A stretch of 64,000 nucleotides of DNA from Silene conica (Eukaryota; Streptophyta; Magnoliopsida; Caryophyllales; Caryophyllaceae). A model generated the notes under the pieces. The model saw only the letters and a program-made list of their open reading frames with translations. It was not told the origin of the DNA and ran no database searches. Of this stretch, positions 34,495-46,400 are shown in pieces. Both the position numbers and the translations under genes were made by a program. The stretch is from positions 44,534,079 through 44,598,078 of the forward strand of contig CM055313.2 in the NCBI GenBank assembly GCA_029255685.2, in the 5' to 3' direction. How positions within the stretch are numbered: position 1 is the stretch's first letter; each line of letters starts with the position of its first letter.

Positions 34495-37400
34495 ATGGAT
34501 CGTGAATGGATGGTTATCGATCGCTTGGATCCTAGATATATGAGAGGGGTAGATGAGTTTATCAAACATGTTATTAATCATGCAGACAGACTTAATGAAA
34601 TTTATTGCCCATGTGTTAAATGTGGGAATAATGTGCTTGTTGATGTCGGAGAATTAAGAAATCACCTCTTATGTAATGGAATTGATAAAGGTTACACAAA
34701 GTGGATTTGGCATGGGGAGGATGTGTTGCCTAATAACCCTAGGGATTCAGTGGATGTTGGAGGAGAATTTGTGGAGGAAACTTTGGAAGTAGGTTGCGAA
34801 GATCGAGTAGATGATATGATTAATGATTTCAGAGAATGCACTGAACACCCAGATATGTTTGATACGTTAGCAAGCGATTCAGTGAAACCAGTTTATCTAG
34901 GTTCTAATTTAACACGGTTATCTGCAACTTTAAAGTTATATAACCTGAAGGCGAAAAACGGTTGGAGTGATAAAAGTTTCACAGATTTGCTTGAGTTGCT
35001 GAGTGAAATTCTTCCTGATGGCAATGAACTCCCAAAGAATACTTATGAAGCTAAGAAAATTTTGTGTCCAATGGGACTTAACTATGTGAAGATACATGCA
35101 TGTCCTAATGACTGTATTTTGTATCGAAAGGATTACAAAGATCTAAGCACGTGTCCGAAGTGTGGGGCTGCACGTTACAAAAAAAAGGAAACAAATTCTG
35201 ATAAAAAAAAAGGAGTGCCATGTAAAGTGTTGTGGTATCTTCCCATCATACCACGATTTAAGAGAATTTTTTCAAATGTTAAAGATGCTCAGAATTTGGT
35301 ATGGCATGCTGAAGGCAGAGTTCAAGATGACAAAATTCGTCATCCAGCTGACTCAACACAATGGAAAACAATTGATTTTCTGTTTCCAAAATTTGGATCC
35401 GATGCTAGAAGTCTAAGGCTTGGATTATGCACTGATGGAATGAATCCGTTTGGTAGTCTAAGTAGCCAATGGAGCACATGGCCGGTTTTGCTAACAATTT
35501 ATAATCTGCCTCCTTGGTTGTGCATGAAGCGTAAATATATGATGTTGTCATTACTGATTTCGGGACCTAAGCAACCCGGGAATGATATAGACGTTTACCT
35601 AGAACCTTTGATTGACGATTTGAAGTTATTGTGGGAGGAAGGAGTTGAGGTGTATGATTCTTACCGTGGTGAGACGTTTCAATTATATGCCATGATATTT
35701 TGTACCATTAATGATTTCCCGGCTTATGGCAACTTATCTGGTTATACGGTGAAAGGAGCTAAAGCATGTCCAATTTGTGAGGATAATACAATTTCAGATC
35801 GTTTAGTTCATGGTGGAAAGAATGTGTATCTTGCTGGGCGAAGATTTCTCCACCGCTCTCACCCGTATAGAAGAAAAAGTAAACCTTTTAATGGAAAACC
35901 AGAATATAGAGATGCTCCAAAGATTTTAACCGAAAAAGAAGTTTACGAAAAGGTTAGAGATATCAAAAATTCATTTGGGAAGCCATATAAGCGGCCAAGT
36001 GGGAATACTTTGTACAAGAAAAAATCCATCTTCTGGGATTTACCATACTGGCAGCACTTGTCTGTAAGACATTGTATAGATGTCATGCATGTGGAGAAAA
36101 ACGTTTGTGAAAGTTTGATTGGCACACTCCTTAATATTCCTGGTAAAACTAAGGACGGTATCAAAGCTAGGGAAGACCTAGTGTCACAGAAAATACGACC
36201 AGAATTAGCACCAGAAATCAGAGGTTCAAAAACTTATCTACCTCCAGCATGTTTCACACTATCACGACAAGAGAAAAAAGTGTCTGTGAGTGTCTTCATG
36301 GTATGAAGGTGCCACAAGGATATTCATCCAACATAAAGAATCTTGTGTCAATGAAAGAGTTAAAATTGGTGGGTCTAAAATCTCATGATTGTCACACTTT
36401 AATGGAACAATTACTTCCTGTAGCTCTTCGTGGGGTTTTGCCAAAACATGTTCGACAAGCTATTATAAGACTTTGTTATTTTTTCAATGCAATATATAAC
36501 AAAGTTCTTGACTCAGATACCTTGAATGCATTACAAAGAGAGGTTGTTATTACTATGTGCCAACTTGAGATGTTTTTTCCTCCTTCCTTTTTTGACATAA
36601 TGGAGCATCTTGTTGTTCATTTGGTGAGACAAATTAAAATTTGTGGACCAGTATTTCTAAGAAATATGTATCCATTTGAGCGATATATGAAACCCTTAGG
36701 AGGTTATGTGAGAAACATGAATCGTCCAGAAGGTTGTATGATTCAAGGGTATGTGGCAGAGGAGGCACAAGACTTTGCTAACGATTACTTGTCCAATGTT
36801 GAATCCATCGGCCTTCCAACATCTCGACATGAAGGGAGAATAGATGGAAAAGGAACAGTTGGAAAAAAAGTAATCAGGATTAATCGCGAAATACTTGATC
36901 AAGCACATCTTTATATCCTTCAACACATGGTTGATGTTCATCCATTTATAGAGGCTCATCAAAACCTTCTTAGAAAAATAAATCCTTCTAAAGGAGAGCG
37001 ATGGTTAGCACTGGAGCATAATTGTTCGTTTATTAAATGGTTCAACAATGAAGTTGATATTCAGTTGGAAAATAATCGTGAAGAAGTAAGTGAGAATGTA
37101 AGGTGGTGATCTCATGGACCTATGATGCATGTCATATCTTATCAAGGTTATGACATTAATGGGTATTCCTTTTATACAAAATGTCAAGACGATAAAAGTA
37201 CTGTTCAAAATAGTGGATTGGCTTTGATGGCGACATCAATAAGTGTTGCTAGTGGTGAATCTAATAACCCAGCTATGTCATATTTTGGAGTCATTAAAGA
37301 AATATGGGAGTTAGACTATGTTCAGTTTAGTATACCCTATTTTCGCTGTAAGTGGATTGATCGTAGGGGTATTCGCATTGATGACATGGGGTTCACATTG

Positions 37401-37658
37401 GTGGATTTAAACCGTGAAGGATATCAAACGGAGCCTTTCATAATGGCTAATCAAGCAAACCAAGTATTTTATATTCAAGATCCAGCTGATGAAAAGTGGT
37501 TTGTTGTTCTTCATGGTAAGAAGAAGTTTGTGGGCCAAGAAAGCATGAATGAAGTGGATGATGAGTTACCGCCTTTTTCTTCTGGACTGCCTCTAGCCAT
37601 TGACGATGTAGATGATTTTTATCTACGAGATGATCACGCCGAAGGGTTTCTTATTTAA
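34495..37658 (+). pseudogene. tnp2: TNP2-type CACTA transposase
   Basis: About 1,050 codons. The start ATG at 34495 opens a transposase-associated domain (DREWMVIDRLDPRYMRGVDE, CPCVKCGN, then KGYTKWIWHGE). The Transposase_21 catalytic region follows (RHPADSTQWKTIDFLFPKFG, RLGLCTDGMNPFGSLSSQWS, TWPVLLTIYNLPPWLCMK, GYTVKGAKACPICEDNT). Then come a DUF4218 region (LPKHVRQAIIRLCYFFNAIY, VRNMNRPEGCMIQGYVAEE) and a DUF4216 region at the C-terminus (FSIPYFRCKWIDRRGIRIDD, GFTLVDLNREGY). Two defects: one base missing from an A run at 36274-36279 shifts the frame, and TGA at 37107-37109 stops it. Everything else reads cleanly, so the gene died recently. The enzyme would cut the element ends. Confidence 0.92.
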
Positions 37659-38762
37659 TGTTTGGTGTACTTGAAAGAAAAGATTTGGGATGATGTCTTG
37701 GTAAGAAAAGATTTGTGATGTTTTCCTTTTGTTGAATTTGGTTTTGATTGTATCATGTACAGCATGTGTTTGTCTGTTGTGAATGTGTTTTAGCTAAATT
37801 GGATATATAAATGTAGATATGATGCTGGTGGGCACTTGTAATGGCCTGACTTTTTGTTAGCACACTGCATCCTCATGGCCTCATGAGAAACGTCTCTAGT
37901 CAAGTGAGTCCTATAATGGAGGCGGCTAGGCTACAATTGTATGCATTATTCATGATTAGGTTTGGGATGTGTACAGGTCTGATGTAGCCTTGTAGGGTCT
38001 GGCCAAGTGATTGGCTGAAATACAGAGTGCGAACTAGAATGCTAAAAGGGGGATGAATAAGGGAGGGAGATACAACATATAACTTGGAGGGTAAAAACCG
38101 ATTCTGTGATTATAGAAAATAAATTAAAGGGGGATTAAGAGAGTATAGAAACATCCAAGCACAAGATGAATGATAATTGAATGAAAAAAAAGAGGCTGCA
38201 GCAACCAACATGCAAGCCATGGACTATATTACTAAAGTTAACATGGTAAATGTTATTCTGACCCAAATGTTATTCCTCCTGTATGTTGAGCTTTTTTATC
38301 ATTTATTTTGAGTATAATTTTGTTTTGTATGATTGAAATGGTTATATATAATGAATTTTGAAGTGTTTTTGTTGTATTATGATGTTATTTAGTTTGATTG
38401 ATTGATGATTTCATGGGTTTTTGATCAATACTGCAGTAATTTGTTAAAAGTTTGAATCTCTTTCATTGAGTTAATGTCAATCCTTTGAACGAGTTTGTTT
38501 ATCCCGGTAGAGTCTCTGTCTTTCAGTAGTTATGTTGACTTAGAATTAAGAATGCGGCCCTGGCACATATTCAATTTATTGTCGAATTGCTGGAATTTTG
38601 TATGCTGCACCAAAATTTGTGGAAAGTTTGAATCTTTTTACTTTGATGAATGCTACCCTTTTAATAAGTTTCTTCACATTTGCTGAATAATTAAATTTGC
38701 TAACGGAATCTGTTTTTAATTACTGAATAATTACAGCTGGTTATTTAATCTACTTTGTGCAG
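37659..38762 (+). other. CACTA-3 spacer between the two genes
   Basis: 3' flank of tnp2 and the upstream part or first intron of the second gene. No supported coding sequence. The 63-codon frame at 38495 has no signature. A pyrimidine-rich stretch and CAG acceptor at 38760-38762 mark the first recognisable exon of the next gene. Confidence 0.45.
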
Positions 38763-39694
38763 ACTGTTTTTGACATTCCACTTTCAAAGAAGAAGCAAGT
38801 TATTGCTATCGCAAATAGTACATGGACGAACTTTAAGTCGAAATTGACTTCTTTTTATGTGTACAACAAGTCTCTGAATAAAAGAAAGTGCCCATGTGAT
38901 GCTGATCCACTTAAAAAATATGAATACATTACACCTGAAGTATGGAAGAGATTTAAAGCAGTGCGTATGACTAAAGAATTTCAAGTAAGTTATTTGTTTG
39001 ATAAATGTATTAATTTCTTTATAAGACTAGTATTACTTTACTTTATGCAAACTTATACTAATATTATGTTACAGGCTTCGAGTAAACTTGTTGCTGAGAG
39101 GAAAAAAAAGAATAAATATCCACATAGAATGTCTCGTGGAGGATATCGGAAAATAAGGTTAAAGTTGGAAGAAAAGTCGTTGGAATACAAGAAAAGTGGT
39201 AAACCAGCTCCAAAAATTAGACGAGGTGATTTATGGATAGAAGGTAGAGTGAACAAAAAAGAGAATGTCTTAATTCCGAGACTGATGCAGCTATAGAAAG
39301 AATTGTGAGCATTTGAAATGTTATATACACAACTTTCTTTAACTTTCTTTGGCTATTGCGTGAAATTACTTATTTTGTGTCTCTTTGATTTTACAGAATT
39401 TGTTGAATGAACAAGTGGCAAAAGGAGAATTTCTTCCAAGTGGAAAGGTTGACATGCTAACCCAAATGATTACCGCCAAAGTTACTGCAAATATGCAAAA
39501 AGAGATAGAGTTTATCGCTGAGCAAAGAACAATGGGTGCCGTTATAAGAAGTAACCAGACTGAAAACAATAGCTTCTCTGTTCAAAAAGTTGCAACTGAT
39601 GATGTTAACGACGATGAGGTAGCGACAAATTGTAAAAGTGGAAATGCTAGTTGTCACGAACATGATCAACCTTGTCCATTTGATGAGATACCTG

Positions 39695-39750
39695 AAAAGG
39701 TATGTTATGTTTGGATATAAGGATAAAAGGTATGTTATGTTTGGATATAA
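39695..39750. repeat. 28-30 bp tandem duplication across a splice donor
   Basis: AAAAGGTATGTTATGTTTGG-ATATAA occurs twice in a row, duplicating the exon 3 donor site of the second CACTA-3 gene. Confidence 0.85.
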
Positions 39751-40415
39751 CTATGACTTCATTATTTAATTTATGACTTTTGATTTAACGGGGTTGAATG
39801 TCAATTAGCTGTTGTCATTGACATGAAGTTGCACAATGTGGCGCTTGGAAGAGTTTTTCGTTCTCCATCTCCGTCCTCTAGATCTCATTGTCAAGCTTTT
39901 GGAGAAAATGAGGTGAGGGTTTCAATTGAAGTTGTCTTGGAGGGTATGGACGACATTGATTTACCTATCCCAACCCAAGAATTTTTTACTATTGGCGATG
40001 CAATTGGATCTTTTGTTCGATGGCCAAAAAATTTAATCACTTTTGGACATCCCAAGGTACGCTCTTATATTCTGTTATATTAGGAATAGTTTTTTCACTC
40101 CCAAACTCAGTAATTCATTTGTTTTGTTTGTTGGCTAACATTCAATTAATTGGCATGCGTTGTTCAATCTAGAGTAATAATGAGATATCACAAGAAAGGT
40201 CAAAGAAGTATAAAAGTAGAAAACAAACAAATGTTGATAGCGAGACGTTCAAGAAAGTAACGAGTGAGAAAAGCAAATCAAAGGAGTCCGTGGTGAGATC
40301 GAATACTGCTCTGAAAACTCTTGTCAGTAAAAAATATGATTCCGGAAAATTGATGTCCAAACTGGTTAGTATGATAGATGATCATCAATCATCTTCACTG
40401 TCTTTAAGCGAGAAT

Positions 40416-40420
40416 ATTTT
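40416..40420. repeat. Target-site duplication ATTTT of the Tekay element
   Basis: ATTTT before TGTAAAACCCC at 40421 is repeated at 50947-50951 right after ...GATGTTACA, proving a single insertion event into the exon. Confidence 0.92.
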
Positions 40421-41142
40421 TGTAAAACCCCTCGCGAAAGCGGAAAAGTAAACACATAAAAGTACTAAAAATGCAGCGGAATTTAAAACTTTTTAGAAGA
40501 TAAAACCACATGCGAGAAGTCTTAACTGAAACATAAACTGAAACTGAAAACTGAAATGGATAAGTAACAGTTCTAGGTACGGAAATGAAAATATATACAT
40601 CGCCTGGGATGGAACATCCCTACAGGCACCAAAACGTAAACAACAAAGTCTAAGAGTCTAGCTAAGCGTAAACGGGTAAGTCATCTGATGAATGGATCAT
40701 CACTCGCTAGCTCTCCTGTAACCCTGATCTCCAACCCTGCATGTACCTACATACATGAAAACATGTACGCCACAATCAGTGGGGAGTGACTAGAGTTCTC
40801 CTAGCCACCTTTTGTGACAACACGTAACATACAAAGCAATACAGAATACTCCAACATATAACAACATGTGAAGCATAAACAACTCATCATCTGATCTCTT
40901 ACTATCAGGCGATTACCATGCACGGCTCTCAACTAACTTCATAAACAACTAGGAAGGAGAGCCGGTTTCCCTACTGGTTACCCAGTCGGGGGGTCTTTCA
41001 GTCCCACTATTTATGAAACCGAACAAGAGTCATCCAATGCCTTGGATGATTAAACCACAACTCAATAAACATTCATTAACTCATCTTTATCAATAACCAT
41101 CTCTGATACAAACCAACTCAAGGTAAGAAGACAACATCAGCA

Positions 41143-41711
41143 GGTAAAGGTTCAGCGGTCAACTTAAGACATAACCTATACCAAATTCATTCAGCAAGTG
41201 AAAAGGTTCAGCGGTCAACTTAAGACATAACCTAGACACCAAACAATCATTCAGCAAGCAAGGACTCAGAGGCCAACTTAAGGCATAGACCCGCCAATCA
41301 GCAAGATACTAGACTCAGCGGCCAACTTAAGGCATAGACTAGCATCCAAAAGCAAAGGACTCAGAGGCCAACTTAAGGCATGTCCCTTCACCACATCGCA
41401 AGGTACCAGACTCAGAGGCCAACTTAAGGCATGTCCTAGCACCAAACATCTACACTCCGGGCAAGGTGTCAATACCTTAGCTCCCCCGTTGTGCAGCTGC
41501 TCCACTCGTCAGACTCAGAGGCCAACTTAAGGCATGTTCCAACGCGATCACTATCAAACATGTCTGGACTCAGAGGCCAACTTAAGGCATGTTCCAGACA
41601 CGACAAACATACACATATAGGGCTCAGAGGCCAACTTAAGGCATATCCCCATATATGACAAACAACTCACGTATTAAGTTCAGAGGCCAACTTAAGGCAT
41701 AACTTAATACG
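41143..41711. repeat. Ten-copy hairpin array, 20 nt core with copy-specific complementary arms (3' LTR)
   Basis: The core CAGAGGCCAACTTAAGGCAT occurs eight times, once of these as CAGCGG..., and CAGCGGTCAACTTAAGACAT twice. The flanking arms differ between copies yet pair with each other. CGTATTAAGTT pairs with AACTTAATACG (41670-41711, 11 of 11). TGTCTGGA pairs with TCCAGACA (41561-41600). GATACTAGACT pairs with AGACTAGCATC (41305-41346, 9 of 11). GGTAAAGGTT pairs with AACCTATACC (41143-41182, 9 of 10). Inside the core, GCC...GGC becomes GTC...GAC, keeping the pair. The same array is in the other LTR. Confidence 0.88.
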
Positions 41712-42004
41712 CATCAATACAATATCAATCAGAGTTTATGAACTAAACATCAGTTCTACTTTTCTTATCCTCTAATCACCACTTAATTGACCCCGAGAAC
41801 TAAGTTAAGGGAGAGCCGGTTTCCCTTTCGGTTGCCCGACCGGGGGGTCTCTATCCTCACTCCATTCCCGAACCCAATATAGTGTTGCCCGTACACCGGG
41901 GACCTCAAATACATGTCACAAGCATACAAAACGAGTTTCAATCAAAACCGATTAACCGTTTAAAAGTTATGAACGAAAAACTAATAAACAACATTCAGGG
42001 GTCC

Positions 42005-42389
42005 CCAGCCGGTCGGCAGGCAGCCGGTCGGCCGGCTGGTGACCTCTCCCCTTTCACTTTCCTTCAAAACCGAGAAATAACAAGAAAGGGTTCCCAGCCG
42101 GTCGGCAGGCAGCCGGTCGGCCGGCTGGGAAGACCTTCCCAAAGCCTACAAAACAACTCGCATCCAATCCCATATGTACCCTCAGCCGGCTGGCAGGCGG
42201 CCGGTCTGCCGGCTGAGGTCCCCTTCTACTTAGGTCTTCGCAAAGTTACTCAAGACAAAACGACTACCAGCCGGTCGGCAGGCAGCCGGTCGGCCGGCTG
42301 GCAGTCCTAGGCCAATTTCCACAAAAACTCGAAAATTCACCAGATGCTCTCCCAGCCGGTCGACCGGCGGCCGGTCGGTCGACCGGCTC
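42005..42389. repeat. Five-copy GC-rich hairpin array (3' LTR)
   Basis: Units start at about 42005, 42090, 42182, 42267 and 42351, spaced 84-92 bp in AT-richer DNA. Each is an inverted repeat of the type CCAGCCGG...CCGGCTGG. The third unit reads CTCAGCCGGC...GCCGGCTGAG and the fifth AGCCGGTCGAC...GTCGACCGGCT, so changes in one arm are matched in the other. Confidence 0.88.
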
Positions 42390-43349
42390 AGAGAGCCTGT
42401 CACGCAAAAACGCATTTTCCAAATACTTCTAAATCCCCACAAATCGATACCCAAACTTCACAATTGCTACAATATAAGTTTACCCATCATTATTAAACAT
42501 TCAATACTACTTCCTAGCAGCACGAAATTCCCATAACAATCCTTAAGACGGTCAAAACAAGTATCCGTCGCAAACATGAGATTTTCCATCAAAACAACAT
42601 ATGAGCATATAAGCCTTAACAAGCATAAATTCATCAAAGTAAAGCATTCCTAAGCATGTTACTACAACTCTTGATCATCAAACATTAACAAAAACAGAAA
42701 TCAAGTCAAGAATCACATCAATATGCTAATATACACATAAAGGCCGAGTTTCTCATTATCGTCACCTTAAAGCTTATTCCGGCAAGTGATCCTCCTCTAC
42801 CACGTAAGAGTCCACGTCGGGATCGTCAAGACCAACCCCTACAATAAAGAAAACGGTTTAAGAACACCAAAAACGAATTATAGGAGAACAGGCCGAATTT
42901 TAAAGGTTGACGAAACGAAAATTGAAAGTGATGGATGTCTTGGAAATCGAACGAGGATTCCGAAAATGTACTTACTTTCGCGATTCGATGAACGGATGAT
43001 GGAGAAAACTCGAAAAGAAGGAAGGGTTTTATGGAGGTTTTGAGAGATTTAAAGTTACAGTGAAATGAAACTTGAGGGAGAAGAAGATGTCGACATATGG
43101 GGTTTATAAGGTACAAGTGGGTCCTTTCCGAATAATTAAATGGAACGGACTTTTAAACGGATATGGAACGAGTACTTGAGTCGGGTATCTAATTATGCCA
43201 AGTTGTATTCGTCTTAAGAACTGGAGGTTCTTAAGGCGGATCTTATTTATTTATAAAAATTTCCGAATTAAATTATTAAAATATTATTTTATTATTTAAA
43301 ATAATTAAAATCGCTTAAATTAGGTTTTACGAAAATACGGGATGTTACA

Positions 43350-43390
43350 ATCACCCCAACTTCAAAAAGTTTCGTCCTCGAAACTCGAAC
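43350..43390 (-). promoter_or_regulatory. Tekay polypurine tract and adjacent hairpin
   Basis: The sense (minus) strand reads AGTTTCG-AGGA-CGAAACT, then TTTTGAAGTTGGGGTGAT, then the LTR start TGTAACATCCCG. The tract primes plus-strand DNA. The hairpin position matches the Tekay-like end at 1896-1931. Confidence 0.75.
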
Positions 43391-43414
43391 GGACATAAAT
43401 CTATATACTATACC

Positions 43415-46400
43415 TCAATCAAATAAGAAAGGATGCGCAGCACGCATCGATGCCTCAGTCTCCCAAGTCTGCTCCTCGACCTCGCCGCAACGCCAAAGGA
43501 TCTTCACCAAGGGCACCACCTTGCTCCTAAGCTTCCTCTCCTGTCGGTCAAGGATCTTCACGGGACGCTCCTCGAAAGCAAGACTCGGCTCCAGGTTCTC
43601 AATCTCTCTAGGCAAAACGTGACTCGGGTCACTAATGTATCTGCGGAGCTGGGAAACGTGAAAAACGTTATGAACCTTGCCCAAGCTAGGAGGCAAGTCC
43701 AAACGATAAGCTACGGCACCAATCTTCTTTGCGATCACAAAAGGTCCAATGTACTTAGGGCTTAGCTTGCCCTTAACGCCAAACCTTTTGACACCTTTCA
43801 ACGGAGACACCCTCAAAAAGACGCTGTCGCCCTCCTCGAACTCTAAGGGCCTACGACGGACATCTGCATAGGACTTCTGCCGGTCCTGAGCGGCTTTCAT
43901 CCTATTCCTAATAAGCTGAACCTGATCAATAGTAACAGCTAACTGATCCGGTCCTAGGTCACGAACATCACTAGCCTGATCCCAACAAATCGGACTACGG
44001 CACTTCCTACCATAAAGAGCCTCGTACGGAGCCATACCAATGGAAGCATGATAACTGTTGTTGTAAGAAAACTCTACCAACGGCAAACTCTGCTCCCAAG
44101 AACTCTGAAAATCGAGGGCACAAGCGCGGAGCAAATCCTCAAGTGTCTGTATCGTCCTCTCGGACTGACCATCGGTCGCGGCATGAAAAGCAGTACTCAT
44201 CAACAAACGGCTACCCATAGCCTCCTGCAAAGCCTTCCAGAACCTGGAACAAAACCTCGGATCACGATCTGAAACGATCTCCCTCGGGACACCATGATAT
44301 CGGACTATCTCAGCAATATAAGCCCTAGCTAAACGATCCATGTCCCACGTCTCTCTGATCGGCACGAATCTGGCACACTTAGTTAGACGATCAACAATAA
44401 CCCAAATCGCATCTTTGCCTCCCACGGTCTTAGGCAAAGCGGTGACAAAATCCATAGATATGCACTCCCACTTCCACTGAGGAATGGGAAGCGGCTGTAG
44501 CAAACCACCAGGTCTCCTGTGCTCTATCTTGACTTGTTGACAAGTCAAGCACCTACTAACATAATCCAAGATCTCCTTCTTCATACCAGGCCACCAAAAC
44601 ATAAGCCTCAAATCCTTGTGCATCTTCTCTCCACCCGGATGAACGGAGTATGGTGACAAATGAGCCTCATCAAGAATCCTCTTCCTCAAATTTGGCACCA
44701 CAGGAACATACATCCTACCACGGAACCTAAGGAAACCATCAGCATCAATCACCAAGTCAGGTGCAACACCACTCGAAATCTTAGCCTCGAACTTCTTAAA
44801 ATCGGCATCTAAAGGCAAACTCTGGCGAATCTCCCAATATAAAGACGGCTCGGCAGTCATAGCAGACAACCAATCAAAACCACTACCCACCATCTCTAAT
44901 CTCAGCTTCCGGAACTCGGAACACAACTCATCGGGCAATACTCTCATGGCACTCATCGAATGAGAAGTCTTGCAACTAAGCGCATCTGCAACTACATTGG
45001 CTTTTCCCTCATGATACAACAACTCGATGTCATAATCTTTCACCAACTCTAGCCAACGTCTCTGTCTCATGTTAAGGTCTTTCTGAGTGAAAATGTACTT
45101 TAAGCTCTTATGATCGGTGAAAATGCGGCAATGAGATCCCATCAGGTAATGACGCCACATCTTCAAGGCATGAACAACTGCGGCTAACTCCAAATCATGA
45201 GTCGGATAGTTCACCTCGTGAACTCTCAACTGTCTAGATGAATATGCTATCACCTTACCACTCTGCGTCAGTACACACCCAAGTCCTAACATCGAAGCAT
45301 CACAATATACATCAAAGTCCACTCCGATCTCTGGCAAAGCTAACACCGGGGCGGAAGTCAATCTGGTCTTCAACTCCTGGAAGGAACTCTCACACTTGTC
45401 GGTCCACACAAATTTGGCTTCTTTCTTCAGCAACTGAGTCATCGGACGAGCCAATCTCGAAAAATCCTCAACAAATCTACGATAGTAACCAGCCAAACCC
45501 AAAAAGCTACGGATCTCTCCCACATCCTTGGGACTCTCCCAATCAACCACAGCCTCTATCTTTGCGGGATCAACCATCACACCCTCGCTGGATATCACAT
45601 GTCCTAAAAAGGCAACCTTCGAGAGCCAAAATTCACACTTTGAAAACTTTGCGAACCACTTCTGCTTGCGCAGAATCCCTAGAATCAATCGAAGATGCTC
45701 AGCATGTTCCTCATCGGTCTTCGAATATATCAAGATGTCATCAATGAAAACCACTACACATGTGACCAAATATTCGCTGAAGGTACGGTTCATCTGATCC
45801 ATGAAAATAGCCGGTGCATTAGTCAACCCAAAAGGCATGACTACAAACTCAAAATGCCCATATCTGGTACGAAAAGCAGTCTTTGCAATATCAGCCTCTC
45901 TCACTGGAATCTGATGATAACCCGATCGAAGATCAATCTTAGAAAACCTCGAAGCACCTCTCAACTGATCAAACAAATCATCAATCCTAGGCAAAGGATA
46001 TCTGTTCTTCACGGTCACTCGGTTCAACTCTCTATAGTCAATGCAAAGTCTCATGGAACCATCTTTCTTCTTAACGAACAAAACAGGAGCACCCCACGGA
46101 GAAGCACTAGGTCTAATGAAACCTTTCTCGATCATCTCTTCCAATTGCTGCTTCAACTCTTTCAACTCTGGCGGAGCCATACGGTAAGGAGCTTTGGAAA
46201 TCGGTCCGGTACCTGGAACAAGCTCAATGGTAAACTCCACGTCTCTCTCTGGCGGTATCCCTGGCAAGTCATCTGGGAACACATCTGGATACTCACAAAC
46301 AATGGCTACATCTTCAAGCTTCGGTAGCGATGGTTTAGCAGCTGTAACAACACACAGGAAGGCTTGGCAACCCTTCCTAAGAAGATGAGATGCTTTCATC

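Larger units (their letters stand above)
40421..43349 (-). mobile_element. Tekay 3' LTR (minus strand)
   Basis: Plus-strand ends TGTAAAACCCC and GGGATGTTACA. Unusually rich in hairpin arrays (41143-41711 and 42005-42389). Open frames within it (e.g. 41278-41505, 41882-42310) are read through those repeats and are not genes. Confidence 0.95.

Noticed and set aside
41143..41711. Regularly spaced repeats that could suggest a CRISPR-like array
   Set aside because: The window is plant nuclear DNA, the spacing is irregular, the 'spacers' include arms that pair across each core, and there are no cas genes. It is a hairpin array in an LTR.
41882..42310. 142-codon frame in the Tekay LTR (also at 49479-49907)
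   Set aside because: It is read through the GC hairpin array (repeating PAGRQAAGRPAG-like residues) and is duplicated only because it lies in both LTRs.
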